Shown here: positions 17,986-25,750 of the stretch, one piece after another
How positions within the stretch are numbered: the first letter of the stretch is position 1
Layout: each line of letters starts with the position of its first letter
Source: Laspinema palackyanum D2a
Lineage (GTDB): Bacteria > Cyanobacteriota > Cyanobacteriia > Cyanobacteriales > Laspinemataceae
DNA: 64,000 bases
Direction: 5' to 3'
Assembly (NCBI GenBank): GCA_025370845.1
Contig: JAMXFF010000025.1
Span: 39,143 to 103,142, forward strand
Notes under the pieces: generated by a model
Database searches by the model: none
Told to the model about the DNA's origin: nothing
What the model saw: the letters and a program-made list of their open reading frames with translations, nothing else
Translations under genes and position numbers: made by a program

Positions 17986-18423
17986 AGCTACCTCCTATAC
18001 TCGTTTTGAAAGAGGTTTCGCGAATCAGATTCGCTTGGGGATAGCAAGGGTTTCCCTCCCCTCTTAAACTGGGGACTGTTTTGATTCCCCCCATGACCCA
18101 TTCCCTCTATTCATAATATGCCCAAAAGAATAGTCTATTTCGCCCGAAAAAACAACGAAAATAGTAGGGACTAAGTAAGGCATAAATGTTGAGTTTTGTA
18201 TAGGAGATCGCCCCTTCATGAGGACCCCAGAACCCGATCGCCCCCAATGGACCCGAACCGGGTGGTCCCTTAAAGCCATTCCCGAGGGGCGATCGCATGA
18301 CCCCAGACCCAAGATTTGCTAGGATATTTGAGCTTTATGTCAAAAAAAGTCAACAATAAGACAGAGCAACACGGATTCAATCCGGTTTTCCTCATTCTGT
18401 CAGTAGCACTATAAGAGCAATCT
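17986..18423. other. Intergenic region upstream of trpS
   Basis: About 440 bp between divergent genes. It must contain promoters for the membrane-protein gene (leftward) and trpS (rightward). I see no attenuator-like structure or RNA gene; the small open frames are not protein-like. Confidence 0.45.
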
Positions 18424-19434
18424 ATGGGTAAGCAGCGCGTTTTATCTGGAGTCCAACCCACCGGCAACCTCCATCTCGGTAACTATCTCGGTGCGATCCG
18501 TAACTGGGTCGAAATTCAAAGTCAGTATGAAAATTATTTCTGTGTAGTGGACCTCCATGCCATTACCGCACCCCACACTCCCGCCACTTTAGCCCAAGAT
18601 ACCTACACGATCGCCGCCCTCTATCTCGCCTGTGGCATCGATTTACAGCATTCCACCATTTTCATCCAGTCCCACGTCTCAGCCCACGCGGAGCTCACCT
18701 GGCTGCTCAACTGTATCACCCCCCTCAACTGGCTGGAAGATATGATCCAGTTTAAGGAAAAAGCCGTCCGTCAAGGAGAAAATGTCAATGTGGGGTTACT
18801 GGATTACCCCGTCCTGATGGCAGCGGATATTTTGCTCTACGATGCGGATAAAGTCCCTGTCGGTGAGGACCAGAAACAGCATTTAGAACTGACCCGAGAC
18901 ATTGCCGCAAGGGTAAATCATCAATTTGGCAAGGAAAAAGCGCCGGTATTGAAATTACCGGAACCCTTGATTCGCAAGGAAGGGGCCCGGGTGATGAGTT
19001 TAACCGATGGGACGAAAAAAATGTCCAAGTCTGATCCATCGGAACTGAGTCGGATTAATTTGCTCGATCCACCGGATGCGATCGTCAAAAAAATCAAAAA
19101 ATGCAAAACGGACCCAATGCGGGGACTGGTGTTTGATGATCCAGAACGTCCGGAATGCCATAATTTGCTGACGCTTTATCAGCTACTTAGCGGCAAAACT
19201 AAGGAAGAGGTGGCGGCAGAATGCCAGGATATGGGTTGGGGTCAATTTAAACCGTTACTCACGGAAACGACGGTTGAGGCGCTCAAACCGATTCAGGAGC
19301 AATATAAGGAAATTATGGGCGATCGCGCTCAACTGGAATCGGTGTTAAGAGAGGGGAGAGAAAAAGCCGCAGCAATTGCCAACACTACCCTCAACCGCGT
19401 CAAAACTGCCTTTGGATATTCTCTTCCGTTGTAA
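18424..19434 (+). CDS. trpS: Tryptophanyl-tRNA synthetase
   Basis: 336 residues, class Ic aminoacyl-tRNA synthetase that charges tRNA-Trp. The HIGH-equivalent motif is GNLHLGNY at residues 14-21 and the KMSKS loop is at 199-203. The length is normal for bacterial TrpRS. The upstream sequence lacks a clear ribosome site, common in this genome. No tandem operon partner; three short direct repeats separate it from the next gene. Confidence 0.97.
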   Translation: MGKQRVLSGVQPTGNLHLGNYLGAIRNWVEIQSQYENYFCVVDLHAITAPHTPATLAQDTYTIAALYLACGIDLQHSTIFIQSHVSAHAELTWLLNCITPLNWLEDMIQFKEKAVRQGENVNVGLLDYPVLMAADILLYDADKVPVGEDQKQHLELTRDIAARVNHQFGKEKAPVLKLPEPLIRKEGARVMSLTDGTKKMSKSDPSELSRINLLDPPDAIVKKIKKCKTDPMRGLVFDDPERPECHNLLTLYQLLSGKTKEEVAAECQDMGWGQFKPLLTETTVEALKPIQEQYKEIMGDRAQLESVLREGREKAAAIANTTLNRVKTAFGYSLPL

Positions 19435-19471
19435 GGATTAGAGATGAAGTCGGGACCCTTAAATTGAACAA

Positions 19472-19566
19472 AAGAGAACGACTGAAGTCGTTACTACGAA
19501 CATGAAGAGAACGACTGAAGTCGTTACTACGAACAAAAGAGAACGACTGAAGTCGTTACTACGAAC
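19472..19566. repeat. Three tandem 30-bp palindromic repeats
   Basis: Three identical 30-bp units beginning AAGAGAACGACTGAAGTCGT at 19472, 19505 and 19537, with 2-3 bp spacers. Each carries the palindrome AACGACT-GA-AGTCGTT. Located between trpS and the reductase gene; no coding capacity. Confidence 0.9.
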
Positions 19567-19613
19567 TTCCCCATCTCCCCCATCTTTCCCCTCTCCCCCA
19601 TCTCCCTGTTCTT

Positions 19614-20597
19614 ATGAAACAACCGCAGAACTCTTTATCTCGCTTCCGTCAGGCTGTTAGAGACGGTGAATTTTTGATGACGGCTGAGGTTATGCCACCG
19701 AAAGGGGGTAATGCAGCCCACATGATTACAATGGCAAATGGTTTAAAAAATAGAGTTCATGCGGTGAATGTTACCGATGGATCTCGGGCTGTTTTGCGGA
19801 TGTCATCGTTAGCGGCATCAACGATTTTGTTGCAGCAGGGAATTGAGCCGATTTATCAAATTGCTTGTCGCGATCGCAACTCGATTGGGTTGCAGGGGGA
19901 CCTCCTCGGTGCGAATGCGCTGGGAATTCAGAATGTTTTGGCCCTGACGGGGGACCCGGTAAAAGCCGGAGATCATCCCCAGGCGAAGTCGGTTTTTGAT
20001 ATGGAATCTGTGCGTCTGCTTAAGGCGATCGCCAAACTGAATCAAGGCTTTGATTTGAATGATAAACCCCTAACCGATAGTCCGACAGACTTGTTTGTTG
20101 GTGCTGCGGTGGATCCGCAGTCGAAAAGTTGGTCCGGGTTAAAAAGTCGGTTTGAGAAAAAACTAGCAGCAGGTGCCGAGTTTTTCCAAAGTCAGCTTGT
20201 CTGCGATTTTGACAAGTTAGACAAGTTTATGAATGAAATCGCCCAAGGGTGCGGTAAACCGATTTTAGTCGGGATTTTCCTCCTAAAATCTGCAAAAAAT
20301 GCGGAATTTATTAATCGCTGTGTGCCTGGAGTGGATATTCCCCAACATATTATCGATCGCTTGGCAAAGGCAAAGGACCCTTTGCGCGAAGGGGTGGCGA
20401 TCGCTGCTGAACAGGTGCAGATGGCAAGGTCCCTCTGTCAAGGGGTGCATCTGATGGCGGTGAAACGGGAAGATTTGATTCCGGAAATCCTTGATTTAGC
20501 TGGCATTCCACCTATCTCCTCAGAACCCCTCTCAATGGATTCCGAAACTCTGGGCGATCGCCCTCCAGTTGTCCGGATCTCCACCCCCACAACCTGA
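19614..20597 (+). CDS. Methylenetetrahydrofolate reductase (MetF family)
   Basis: 327 residues. The TIM-barrel reductase uses FAD to make 5-methyltetrahydrofolate for methionine synthesis. Family marks are the early MTAEVMPPKGG strand (catalytic Glu region), HAVNVTDGSRA, IACRDRNSIGLQGDLLGA (FAD site) and LALTGDP. The N-terminus is shorter than E. coli MetF and typical of the divergent bacterial branch. It is followed by a strong intrinsic terminator, so it is probably monocistronic. Because this branch is variable I leave the symbol blank, though MTHFR activity is the likeliest role. Confidence 0.85.
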   Translation: MKQPQNSLSRFRQAVRDGEFLMTAEVMPPKGGNAAHMITMANGLKNRVHAVNVTDGSRAVLRMSSLAASTILLQQGIEPIYQIACRDRNSIGLQGDLLGANALGIQNVLALTGDPVKAGDHPQAKSVFDMESVRLLKAIAKLNQGFDLNDKPLTDSPTDLFVGAAVDPQSKSWSGLKSRFEKKLAAGAEFFQSQLVCDFDKLDKFMNEIAQGCGKPILVGIFLLKSAKNAEFINRCVPGVDIPQHIIDRLAKAKDPLREGVAIAAEQVQMARSLCQGVHLMAVKREDLIPEILDLAGIPPISSEPLSMDSETLGDRPPVVRISTPTT

Positions 20598-20630
20598 ATA
20601 CCTCAACTATAGATGCACCCTGATACAGAC

Positions 20631-20668
20631 GCCTCTGGGCAGACCCTGCCCGAGGCTTTTTATTTTTT
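20631..20668 (+). terminator. Intrinsic terminator after the MetF-family gene
   Basis: GC-rich hairpin: GCCTC (20631-20635) pairs with GAGGC (20652-20656) and GGGCA (20637-20641) with TGCCC (20647-20651), loop GACCC, followed by TTTTTATTTTTT. A textbook rightward terminator. Confidence 0.9.
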
Positions 20669-21048
20669 ACGGGTTACTGGCGATCGCATTCCCCACCGCT
20701 TCAATTGGGGGGTCACACCCCCTGGGGGTGCAGTCCATCTTCCTTGTTGGGAAAAGATATGTATTAATGAATTAACCTAAAGAACTTCACCACTAAAGAA
20801 GCTCTTAAAAAAGGTTGCATCTACTGCATCTACGTTATCGAGTCAAATAGGCGTCTGCCATCAGGGTTTAGCAATCATTCCCAAGCGGGCTGATTAGCCC
20901 CCAGGAATCTGCGAAAAACATCACCTCTCCAGCATCAAGTTGGGAGGTATTGTTTTTTTGGGGGCTTCCGACCTTGTTGGCACTAAAATTCCCTAAAACC
21001 CTGGTACAATTGCTTGCCATATTTCCATATTTCATTTATAGTTGAAGT
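20669..21048. other. Gap upstream of arsR, with second hairpin
   Basis: About 380 bp. A hairpin at about 20924-20951 (CACCTCTCCA with TGGGAGGT) is followed by ATTGTTTTTTT and reads as another rightward terminator, yet no gene precedes it closely. A short untranslated RNA between about 20770 and 20960 is therefore possible but unproven. The arsR control region follows. Confidence 0.4.
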
Positions 21049-21055
21049 ATGGAAA
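21022..21055. promoter_or_regulatory. Probable ArsR operator overlapping the arsR start
   Basis: Inverted repeat TTTCCATA (21022-21029) / TATGGAAA (21048-21055) straddles the arsR start codon, and a direct repeat CCATATTT occurs twice at 21017-21032. ATATTTCAT recurs at about 21510-21518, just before arsD. These are good candidates for the site by which ArsR represses its own cluster. Confidence 0.45.
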
Positions 21056-21426
21056 GTAAAACGGCTGTAAAAATCTTTGAGTCCTTGTCTTCTGGCATCC
21101 GCTTAGATATTTACCGGATGTTGGTTAAGGCTGGATCCACAGGAATGGTGGCAGGTCAAATTGCTTCTGAACTGGAGGTACCGCCTTCTAATCTCTCTTT
21201 TCATCTCAAAGCATTGGTTCACGCTGAATTGCTTGGGGTGGAACAGGAGGGCCGCTTTTTGCGCTATCGCGCCAATATGCCCCTAATGTTCAGATTAATC
21301 ACCTATCTAACAGAAGAGTGTTGTCAGGGAGAACTGGAACAGTGTGCTCCGCAACAAAGCGGGGAACTGGGTTCTAATCCCTGTTTGCGATCGCCCTCTC
21401 TCACCTCCAGCGAAGCCAAAACATAA
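21049..21426 (+). CDS. arsR: Arsenic-responsive ArsR/SmtB repressor
   Basis: 125 residues. Winged helix-turn-helix with recognition helix around PPSNLSFHLKALVHAELL (residues 45-62) and wing VEQEGRFLRYR. The presumed As(III) site is C-terminal: C91, C92 and C99 in ECCQGELEQC, resembling the vicinal-plus-third-cysteine arrangement of the AfArsR type rather than the E. coli site in the recognition helix. Spacing differs by one residue from the AfArsR I recall, so the coordination is inferred. It begins the arsR-arsD-arsA group, all rightward. Binding of arsenite should release DNA and switch the cluster on. Confidence 0.9.
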   Translation: MESKTAVKIFESLSSGIRLDIYRMLVKAGSTGMVAGQIASELEVPPSNLSFHLKALVHAELLGVEQEGRFLRYRANMPLMFRLITYLTEECCQGELEQCAPQQSGELGSNPCLRSPSLTSSEAKT

Positions 21427-21529
21427 GCGTGGGCTGTCTGCAAAAGCCGCGATCGCCCAGAACCTCAACTCAACTGCCTGCTTTTACTTTCTATTTACCC
21501 ATCATTTCAATATTTCATAGAAACTCAAA

Positions 21530-21931
21530 ATGAACACCATTGAAGTATTTGATCCCGCGATGTGCTGTAGTACGGGTGTTTGTGGACCCGATGTCGATCA
21601 GAAATTTGTGGACTTTGCTGCCAACGTGGATTGGGGGACTGGACAAGGGATAAAGATTCAGCGCTATAACCTCGGACAACAACCGCTGGAATTTGCCAAT
21701 AATCCCACAGTCAAAAGCTTTTTAGAACGTTCAGGCGCTGATGCACTGCCGCTAATTCTAGTGGAGGGTGAAATTGCCCTAGCGGGACGATATCCGACCC
21801 GGGATGAATTGGCTCGTTTAGCCGGTGTAACCCCTGCACCTGCGGCATCTGCACCGAAACAATCCAGCGGATGTTGTGGCAGTGCCAAGAGCAGTAGTCA
21901 GAGCAGTAGCCAGAAAAGTAGCTGTTGTTAA
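21530..21931 (+). CDS. arsD: Arsenic metallochaperone ArsD
   Basis: 133 residues. ArsD carries As(III) to the ArsA ATPase. C12, C13 and C18 sit exactly where they do in the E. coli plasmid protein, in DPAMCCSTGVCGP. The C-terminal tail adds two further cysteine pairs, in SGCCGSA and SSCC, separated by serine-rich linker, as in long-form ArsD proteins. It lies 103 bp after arsR and 166 bp before arsA; an element resembling the MITE at 11240 sits in the second gap. Confidence 0.93.
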   Translation: MNTIEVFDPAMCCSTGVCGPDVDQKFVDFAANVDWGTGQGIKIQRYNLGQQPLEFANNPTVKSFLERSGADALPLILVEGEIALAGRYPTRDELARLAGVTPAPAASAPKQSSGCCGSAKSSSQSSSQKSSCC

Positions 21932-21947
21932 ATACTGACATTTTGCA

Positions 21948-22045
21948 ACCGTTGCAACAACAGGCGGGGGTTTGAACCCCCGCCTAACAGCTAAAGTCGT
22001 CTAAAGACGACTGTGCGTCTTATCCCGTGGAATTTTTAGTCAGTT
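21948..22045. repeat. Palindromic element related to the 11.2-kb MITE
   Basis: Shares GTTGCAACAAC, the GGCGGGGG...CCCCCGCC hairpin and the following CTAACAGCT with the element at 11240-11420, followed by AGTCGTCTAAAGACGACT and an inverted copy of the inner TCTTATCCCGTGG segment. It looks like a rearranged relative; no clear target duplication was seen. It lies between arsD and arsA and would form two stable RNA hairpins in the transcript. Confidence 0.6.
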
Positions 22046-22097
22046 TTTACAGGGTTAGAGAAATTAAGGTTGAGTTGATTCAACCCATTGAGGATTT

Positions 22098-23948
22098 ATG
22101 AGTAACGAACATTTGATGATGCAATTTCTACAAAATACACCGCCATTTTTATTTTTTACCGGCAAAGGGGGAGTGGGCAAAACTTCCCTTTCCTGTGCCA
22201 CAGCCATTCATTTAGCTAAACAAGGCAAGAAAGTCTTATTAGTCAGTACGGATCCGGCTTCAAATATTGGACAAGTCTTTAGCCAAACCATTGGAAATAC
22301 AATCACCGATATTGCCACAGTAAGCGGGTTATCCGCCTTGGAAATCGACCCGCAACAGGCGGCACAGCAGTATCGCGATCGCATTGTGGGTCCCGTGCGA
22401 GGAGTCTTGCCTGAATCCGTCGTCAGAGGCATCGAGGAAGGCTTATCCGGGGCTTGTACCACCGAAATTGCCGCATTTGATGAATTTACCGAATTACTCA
22501 CCGATGAGAGTCTGATAGGTAAATATGAGCACATCATCTTTGATACCGCACCCACCGGACATACCATCCGCCTATTGCAACTCCCCAATGCTTGGAGTAG
22601 TTTTATTGACGAGAATCCCGAGGGTGCATCCTGTCTCGGACCCCTCTCTGGGTTAGAAAAGCAACGCGATCGCTATGCGGAAGCCGTGGGCGTATTATCG
22701 GACCCCAACCGCACCCGTTTGGTCCTCGTTTCTCGGGCCCAGCAGAGTACCCTGGATGAAGTTGTGCGGACTCATAAAGAGTTAGCCGATATCGGGTTTT
22801 CTCAACAACATTTGGTGATTAACGGGGTCTTACCGCAGAAGGAAGCGAGTCATGATGTTTTAGCGGCAGCCGTTTATCAGCGAGAACAAAAGGCGATCGC
22901 CAACTTGCCCGAGGTACTCCAGAGTTTGCCCTTGGATCAACTCCCCCTCAAGGCGCAAAATCTCGTAGGAATTGAAGCCCTCAGCGGTTTATTCTGCGAT
23001 GGAGAGGAAGGCACGACAGACAGCCGTAATGACTCCATCTCCCCCCTGACTCTGCCGCACCTTTCCACCTTAGTGGATGAAATTGCCACCACGGGTCATG
23101 GGTTGATTATGACAATGGGAAAAGGGGGTGTGGGGAAAACCACAATGGCAGCCGCGATCGCCGTCGCCTTAGCAAAACAGGGACATTCGGTGCATCTGAC
23201 GACCTCAGATCCCGCAGCACATCTGAGTGAAACCTTAGCTGGATCAATGGACAATTTAGAAGTTAGTCGCATCGATCCGCATCAAGAAACCACCCGCTAT
23301 CGCCAGCATATTCTGGAAACCAAAGGTAAGAATCTGGATGAGCAAGGACGCCTGATGTTGGAAGAAGACTTGCGATCGCCTTGCACCGAAGAAATTGCGG
23401 TATTCCAAGCCTTTTCCCGAATCATCCGCGAGTCGAGTCAAAAATTCGTCGTCATGGACACTGCACCCACGGGACATACTTTATTACTCCTGGATGCCAC
23501 CGGAGCCTATCATCGAGAAGTCACCCGCCATACCCAAGAAAATGTGCGCGTAGTCACCCCGATGATGCGATTGCAAGACCCCGCCCAAACTAAGGTAATT
23601 GTCGTTACCTTAGCCGAGACAACCCCAGTCTTGGAAGCGGCTAATTTACAAGCTGATTTACGTCGAGCAGGAATTGAACCTTGGGCATGGGTGATTAATA
23701 ACAGCCTGACGGTTTCCACGACTTCATCCCTCCTATTAAAACAACGTGCTGCCTTTGAACTGGCTCAAATCGAGACGGTTAAAACCAGCTATGCTCAACG
23801 GTTTGCCTTGGTGCCGATGCAAGTGGATGAGCCCGTGGGTATTCAAGCGTTGCTTAATTTAGGGCAGCAAAAGACAGTGACAGCAGCAGAATCGGAAGAC
23901 AACCCCAGCCAACAGGATGTGGTGACGCATCAGCAAAAAGCGACTTAA
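22098..23948 (+). CDS. arsA: Arsenite-stimulated ATPase ArsA
   Basis: 616 residues, two homologous halves. P-loops GKGGVGKT at 22-29 and 341-348, each followed later by a DTAPTGHT signal loop. The arsenite-site cysteines are C120, C179 and C429, all offset by seven from E. coli C113, C172 and C422, so an intact metalloid site is expected. ArsA energises an ArsB-type pump with ATP. A GAGGA ribosome site precedes the ATG by five bases. Odd points: no pump gene (arsB or acr3) follows, and the last 98 bp of the gene belong to the first copy of a 277-bp tandem repeat whose later copies are decayed. Confidence 0.95.
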   Translation: MSNEHLMMQFLQNTPPFLFFTGKGGVGKTSLSCATAIHLAKQGKKVLLVSTDPASNIGQVFSQTIGNTITDIATVSGLSALEIDPQQAAQQYRDRIVGPVRGVLPESVVRGIEEGLSGACTTEIAAFDEFTELLTDESLIGKYEHIIFDTAPTGHTIRLLQLPNAWSSFIDENPEGASCLGPLSGLEKQRDRYAEAVGVLSDPNRTRLVLVSRAQQSTLDEVVRTHKELADIGFSQQHLVINGVLPQKEASHDVLAAAVYQREQKAIANLPEVLQSLPLDQLPLKAQNLVGIEALSGLFCDGEEGTTDSRNDSISPLTLPHLSTLVDEIATTGHGLIMTMGKGGVGKTTMAAAIAVALAKQGHSVHLTTSDPAAHLSETLAGSMDNLEVSRIDPHQETTRYRQHILETKGKNLDEQGRLMLEEDLRSPCTEEIAVFQAFSRIIRESSQKFVVMDTAPTGHTLLLLDATGAYHREVTRHTQENVRVVTPMMRLQDPAQTKVIVVTLAETTPVLEAANLQADLRRAGIEPWAWVINNSLTVSTTSSLLLKQRAAFELAQIETVKTSYAQRFALVPMQVDEPVGIQALLNLGQQKTVTAAESEDNPSQQDVVTHQQKAT

Positions 23949-24005
23949 CCCGGATGAGACTGGGGGTCAAACCGGGCATCTTTTATGGAATCCAAAAACA
24001 AAAAA

Positions 24006-24025
24006 CCCCCCTAGGGCTTGGGGGG
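24006..24025 (-). terminator. Leftward terminator hairpin, repeat copy 1
   Basis: CCCCCC/GGGGGG stem with an 8-base inner part. Read on the minus strand it is followed by TTTTTTGTTTTT, the form of an intrinsic terminator for leftward transcription. Confidence 0.75.
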
Positions 24026-24282
24026 TGATGCAACACTCAGGGTGTCGAACAAATTCAGGGTGATCGTCTTTTTATTATGGTTGCAGGAGTCAGAAAAAAG
24101 CATCAGCTAAATGGCTGAACTTTGGATTGCTTAATTTAGACTGACAAAAGACTGTGACAGCAGCAGAATCAGAAGAGATCAGGAGTCAATAGGAGTTGGT
24201 GCCGCATCCTTAGCAAGCGACTTAACCCGGATGAGACTGGGGGTCAAACCTAGCATCTTTTATGGAGTGCAAAAATAAAAAA

Positions 24283-24302
24283 CCCCCCTAGGGCTTGGGG
24301 GG
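24283..24302 (-). terminator. Leftward terminator hairpin, repeat copy 2
   Basis: Same stem as copy 1, exactly 277 bp away, with TTTTTTATTTTT on the minus strand. Confidence 0.75.
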
Positions 24303-24559
24303 TGATGCAACACTCAGGGTGTCGAACAAATTCAGGGTGATCGTCTTTTTATTATGGTTGCAGGAGTCAGGAAAAAGCATCAGCTAAATGGCTGAACTTT
24401 GCATTGCTTAATTTAGACCGACAAAAGACTGTCACAGCAGAATCAGAAGAGATCCGGAGTCAACAGGAGTTGCTGCCGCCTTCTTGGTAAGGGAGTTAAC
24501 CCGAATGACACTGGAGGTCAAACCGGGCATCTTTGATGGCGTAGTTCAAAAACAAAAAA

Positions 24560-24579
24560 CCTCCCTAGGGCTTGGGAGG
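24560..24579 (-). terminator. Leftward terminator hairpin, repeat copy 3, with compensatory change
   Basis: Stem CCTCCC/GGGAGG: relative to the other copies, C to T at 24562 is matched by G to A at 24577, keeping the pair. T-run on the minus strand retained. It would stop transcripts from the helix-turn-helix gene at 24896-25342. Confidence 0.8.
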
Positions 24580-24895
24580 TGATGCAACACTCAGGGTGTC
24601 GAACAAATTCAGGGTGATCGTCTTTTTATTATGGGTTGAGGAGCCATGAAAAAGCATCAGCCAAATGGCTTAACCTGATCTAAGCCAAATTACTGACGGA
24701 GTGACTGGGAGATGGTAGTGGGGGCGATCGCCACTTGGGGACCAATATCTTGCAGAGGGCCGGGTACTGTTGAGGACTGTCCCGCTCTTTGCTGCTGTCA
24801 CAATATGTGGAAATAACAACTGCCTCCTCTAGGGGACTGAAAATATCAGAGGCGGTTCCCCAGATTGAAAAAATATTGCTCCCCCCAAAAAAAAA

Positions 24896-25342
24896 TTAGA
24901 CCCGACTCTTATGTAAGCGGATCTTATGCTTACGGAGAATGCGGATGAGTTGCGTCCCGCTGAGTTGAATTCCCGTTGCCTGGGCCAAATGTTCGGCTAA
25001 TCGTTGGCTGGTCCAGGTTTCCACCGGATACCCAAATTGGCTGGGGTGTTTTTTGACCACCTCCAAGAGTAATTTGATATAGGCTTCATCGGCTTTGCGA
25101 TAGTTCCCCTGTTCCCGGCGATCGCGCAGACTATCGAGATTCTCTGGATCCCCATGCACACACCAATAGGCAACGGTTCGGTAAGAACAGCCTAAAAACT
25201 CGGCTATTTCTTCGTAGGTTTTACCATCATTTTGCAATAACAAAATCAGAGCGTGTTCCCGAAACCGAGAGCAATCACTCTGGCGGATGGCATTTTGCAA
25301 GCTCTTTTTTTGGGTAGGGGTGAGAAAATTTTTGGCGGGCAT
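24896..25342 (-). CDS. IS630-type helix-turn-helix protein without DDE domain
   Basis: 148 residues. Two helix-turn-helix modules as in the N-terminus of IS630-family transposases: DGKTYEEIAEFLGCSYRTVAYW (shown in parts: YEEIAEFLGCSYRTV, residues about 43-57) and a second, winged one around TSQRLAEHLAQATGIQLSG and TQLIRILRKHKIRLHKSRV. The catalytic DDE half is absent and no remnant follows in the next 200 bp; the ORF ends cleanly. Either a truncated transposase or a domesticated DNA-binding protein; free-standing versions of this size occur in cyanobacteria. A MITE lies 260 bp upstream. Confidence 0.75.
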   Translation of the reverse strand: MPAKNFLTPTQKKSLQNAIRQSDCSRFREHALILLLQNDGKTYEEIAEFLGCSYRTVAYWCVHGDPENLDSLRDRREQGNYRKADEAYIKLLLEVVKKHPSQFGYPVETWTSQRLAEHLAQATGIQLSGTQLIRILRKHKIRLHKSRV

Positions 25343-25601
25343 GAGCGCAATCGAGAACCAAGTCGTTTTAATTTTATGTTAATTAGATGTCAATCATCTC
25401 CCAGGCGATCGCGATCGCATCCTGGGTTCGATTGTGCTGAATACAGCAGACGAGAAGCGGTTTTTGCCAGAATCACCGCTTCTCGTATTTTGGATTGGGG
25501 ATATTCCGATCCGGACAGTCGCCCAGGTCCCCTGAAGGGGAAAAACCCAAATGCAGCAAGGAGATCGGGATAGTGGAGTTGCCTCCCTCAACCCGATCTC
25601 T
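25343..25601. other. Noncoding gap with hairpin
   Basis: Contains a perfect 11-bp stem, 25450-25460 with 25476-25486 (ACGAGAAGCGG / CCGCTTCTCGT), loop 15 bases, then GTATTTTGG; it may be a weak rightward terminator or part of a repeat. Two overlapping HIP1-like sites occur near 25405. No gene. Confidence 0.5.
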
Positions 25602-25730
25602 TTAAGGGAATTGCAAAATATAAATCATCCAAATGTTCGTAGTGACTCCGTTACGGAGTCCTCTTTAAAGAAACCCCGTTAAGGGGGGACGTTGAACATT
25701 TTGGAGGTTTTATTTTTTGGAGTTCCCTAA
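25602..25730. mobile_element. MITE with 37-bp terminal inverted repeats
   Basis: Left terminal repeat 25602-25638 and right 25694-25730 are imperfect complements, both ending in TTA(A)GGGAA and sharing CCAAA(A)TGTTC. The interior carries the palindrome GACTCCGTTACGGAGTC. 129 bp in total, noncoding. The proximity of an IS630-like DNA-binding gene and the TA-containing ends make an IS630/Tc1-type origin plausible. Confidence 0.75.
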
Positions 25731-25750
25731 CCCGTTATTAATTCCAAGAT

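Larger units (their letters stand above)
23851..24680. repeat. Three tandem copies of a 277-bp unit including the arsA 3' end
   Basis: Copies begin at 23851, 24128 and 24405 (TGCTTAATTT) and keep an exact 277-bp period; similarity fades after about 24676. Copy 1 starts inside arsA; copies 2 and 3 carry frameshifted, non-coding versions of that gene end. Each unit contains a hairpin (24006-24025, 24283-24302, 24560-24579) and the stretch CAACACTCAGGGTGTCGAAC. The third copy is the most diverged. Local duplication downstream of arsA is the simplest origin. Confidence 0.92.

Noticed and set aside
19472..19566. Short CRISPR array
   Set aside because: The spacers are only 2-3 bp and the units are palindromic tandem repeats; no cas genes nearby.
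23851..24680. CRISPR or rRNA-like tandem array
   Set aside because: Units are 277 bp, contain the end of arsA and have no unique spacers.
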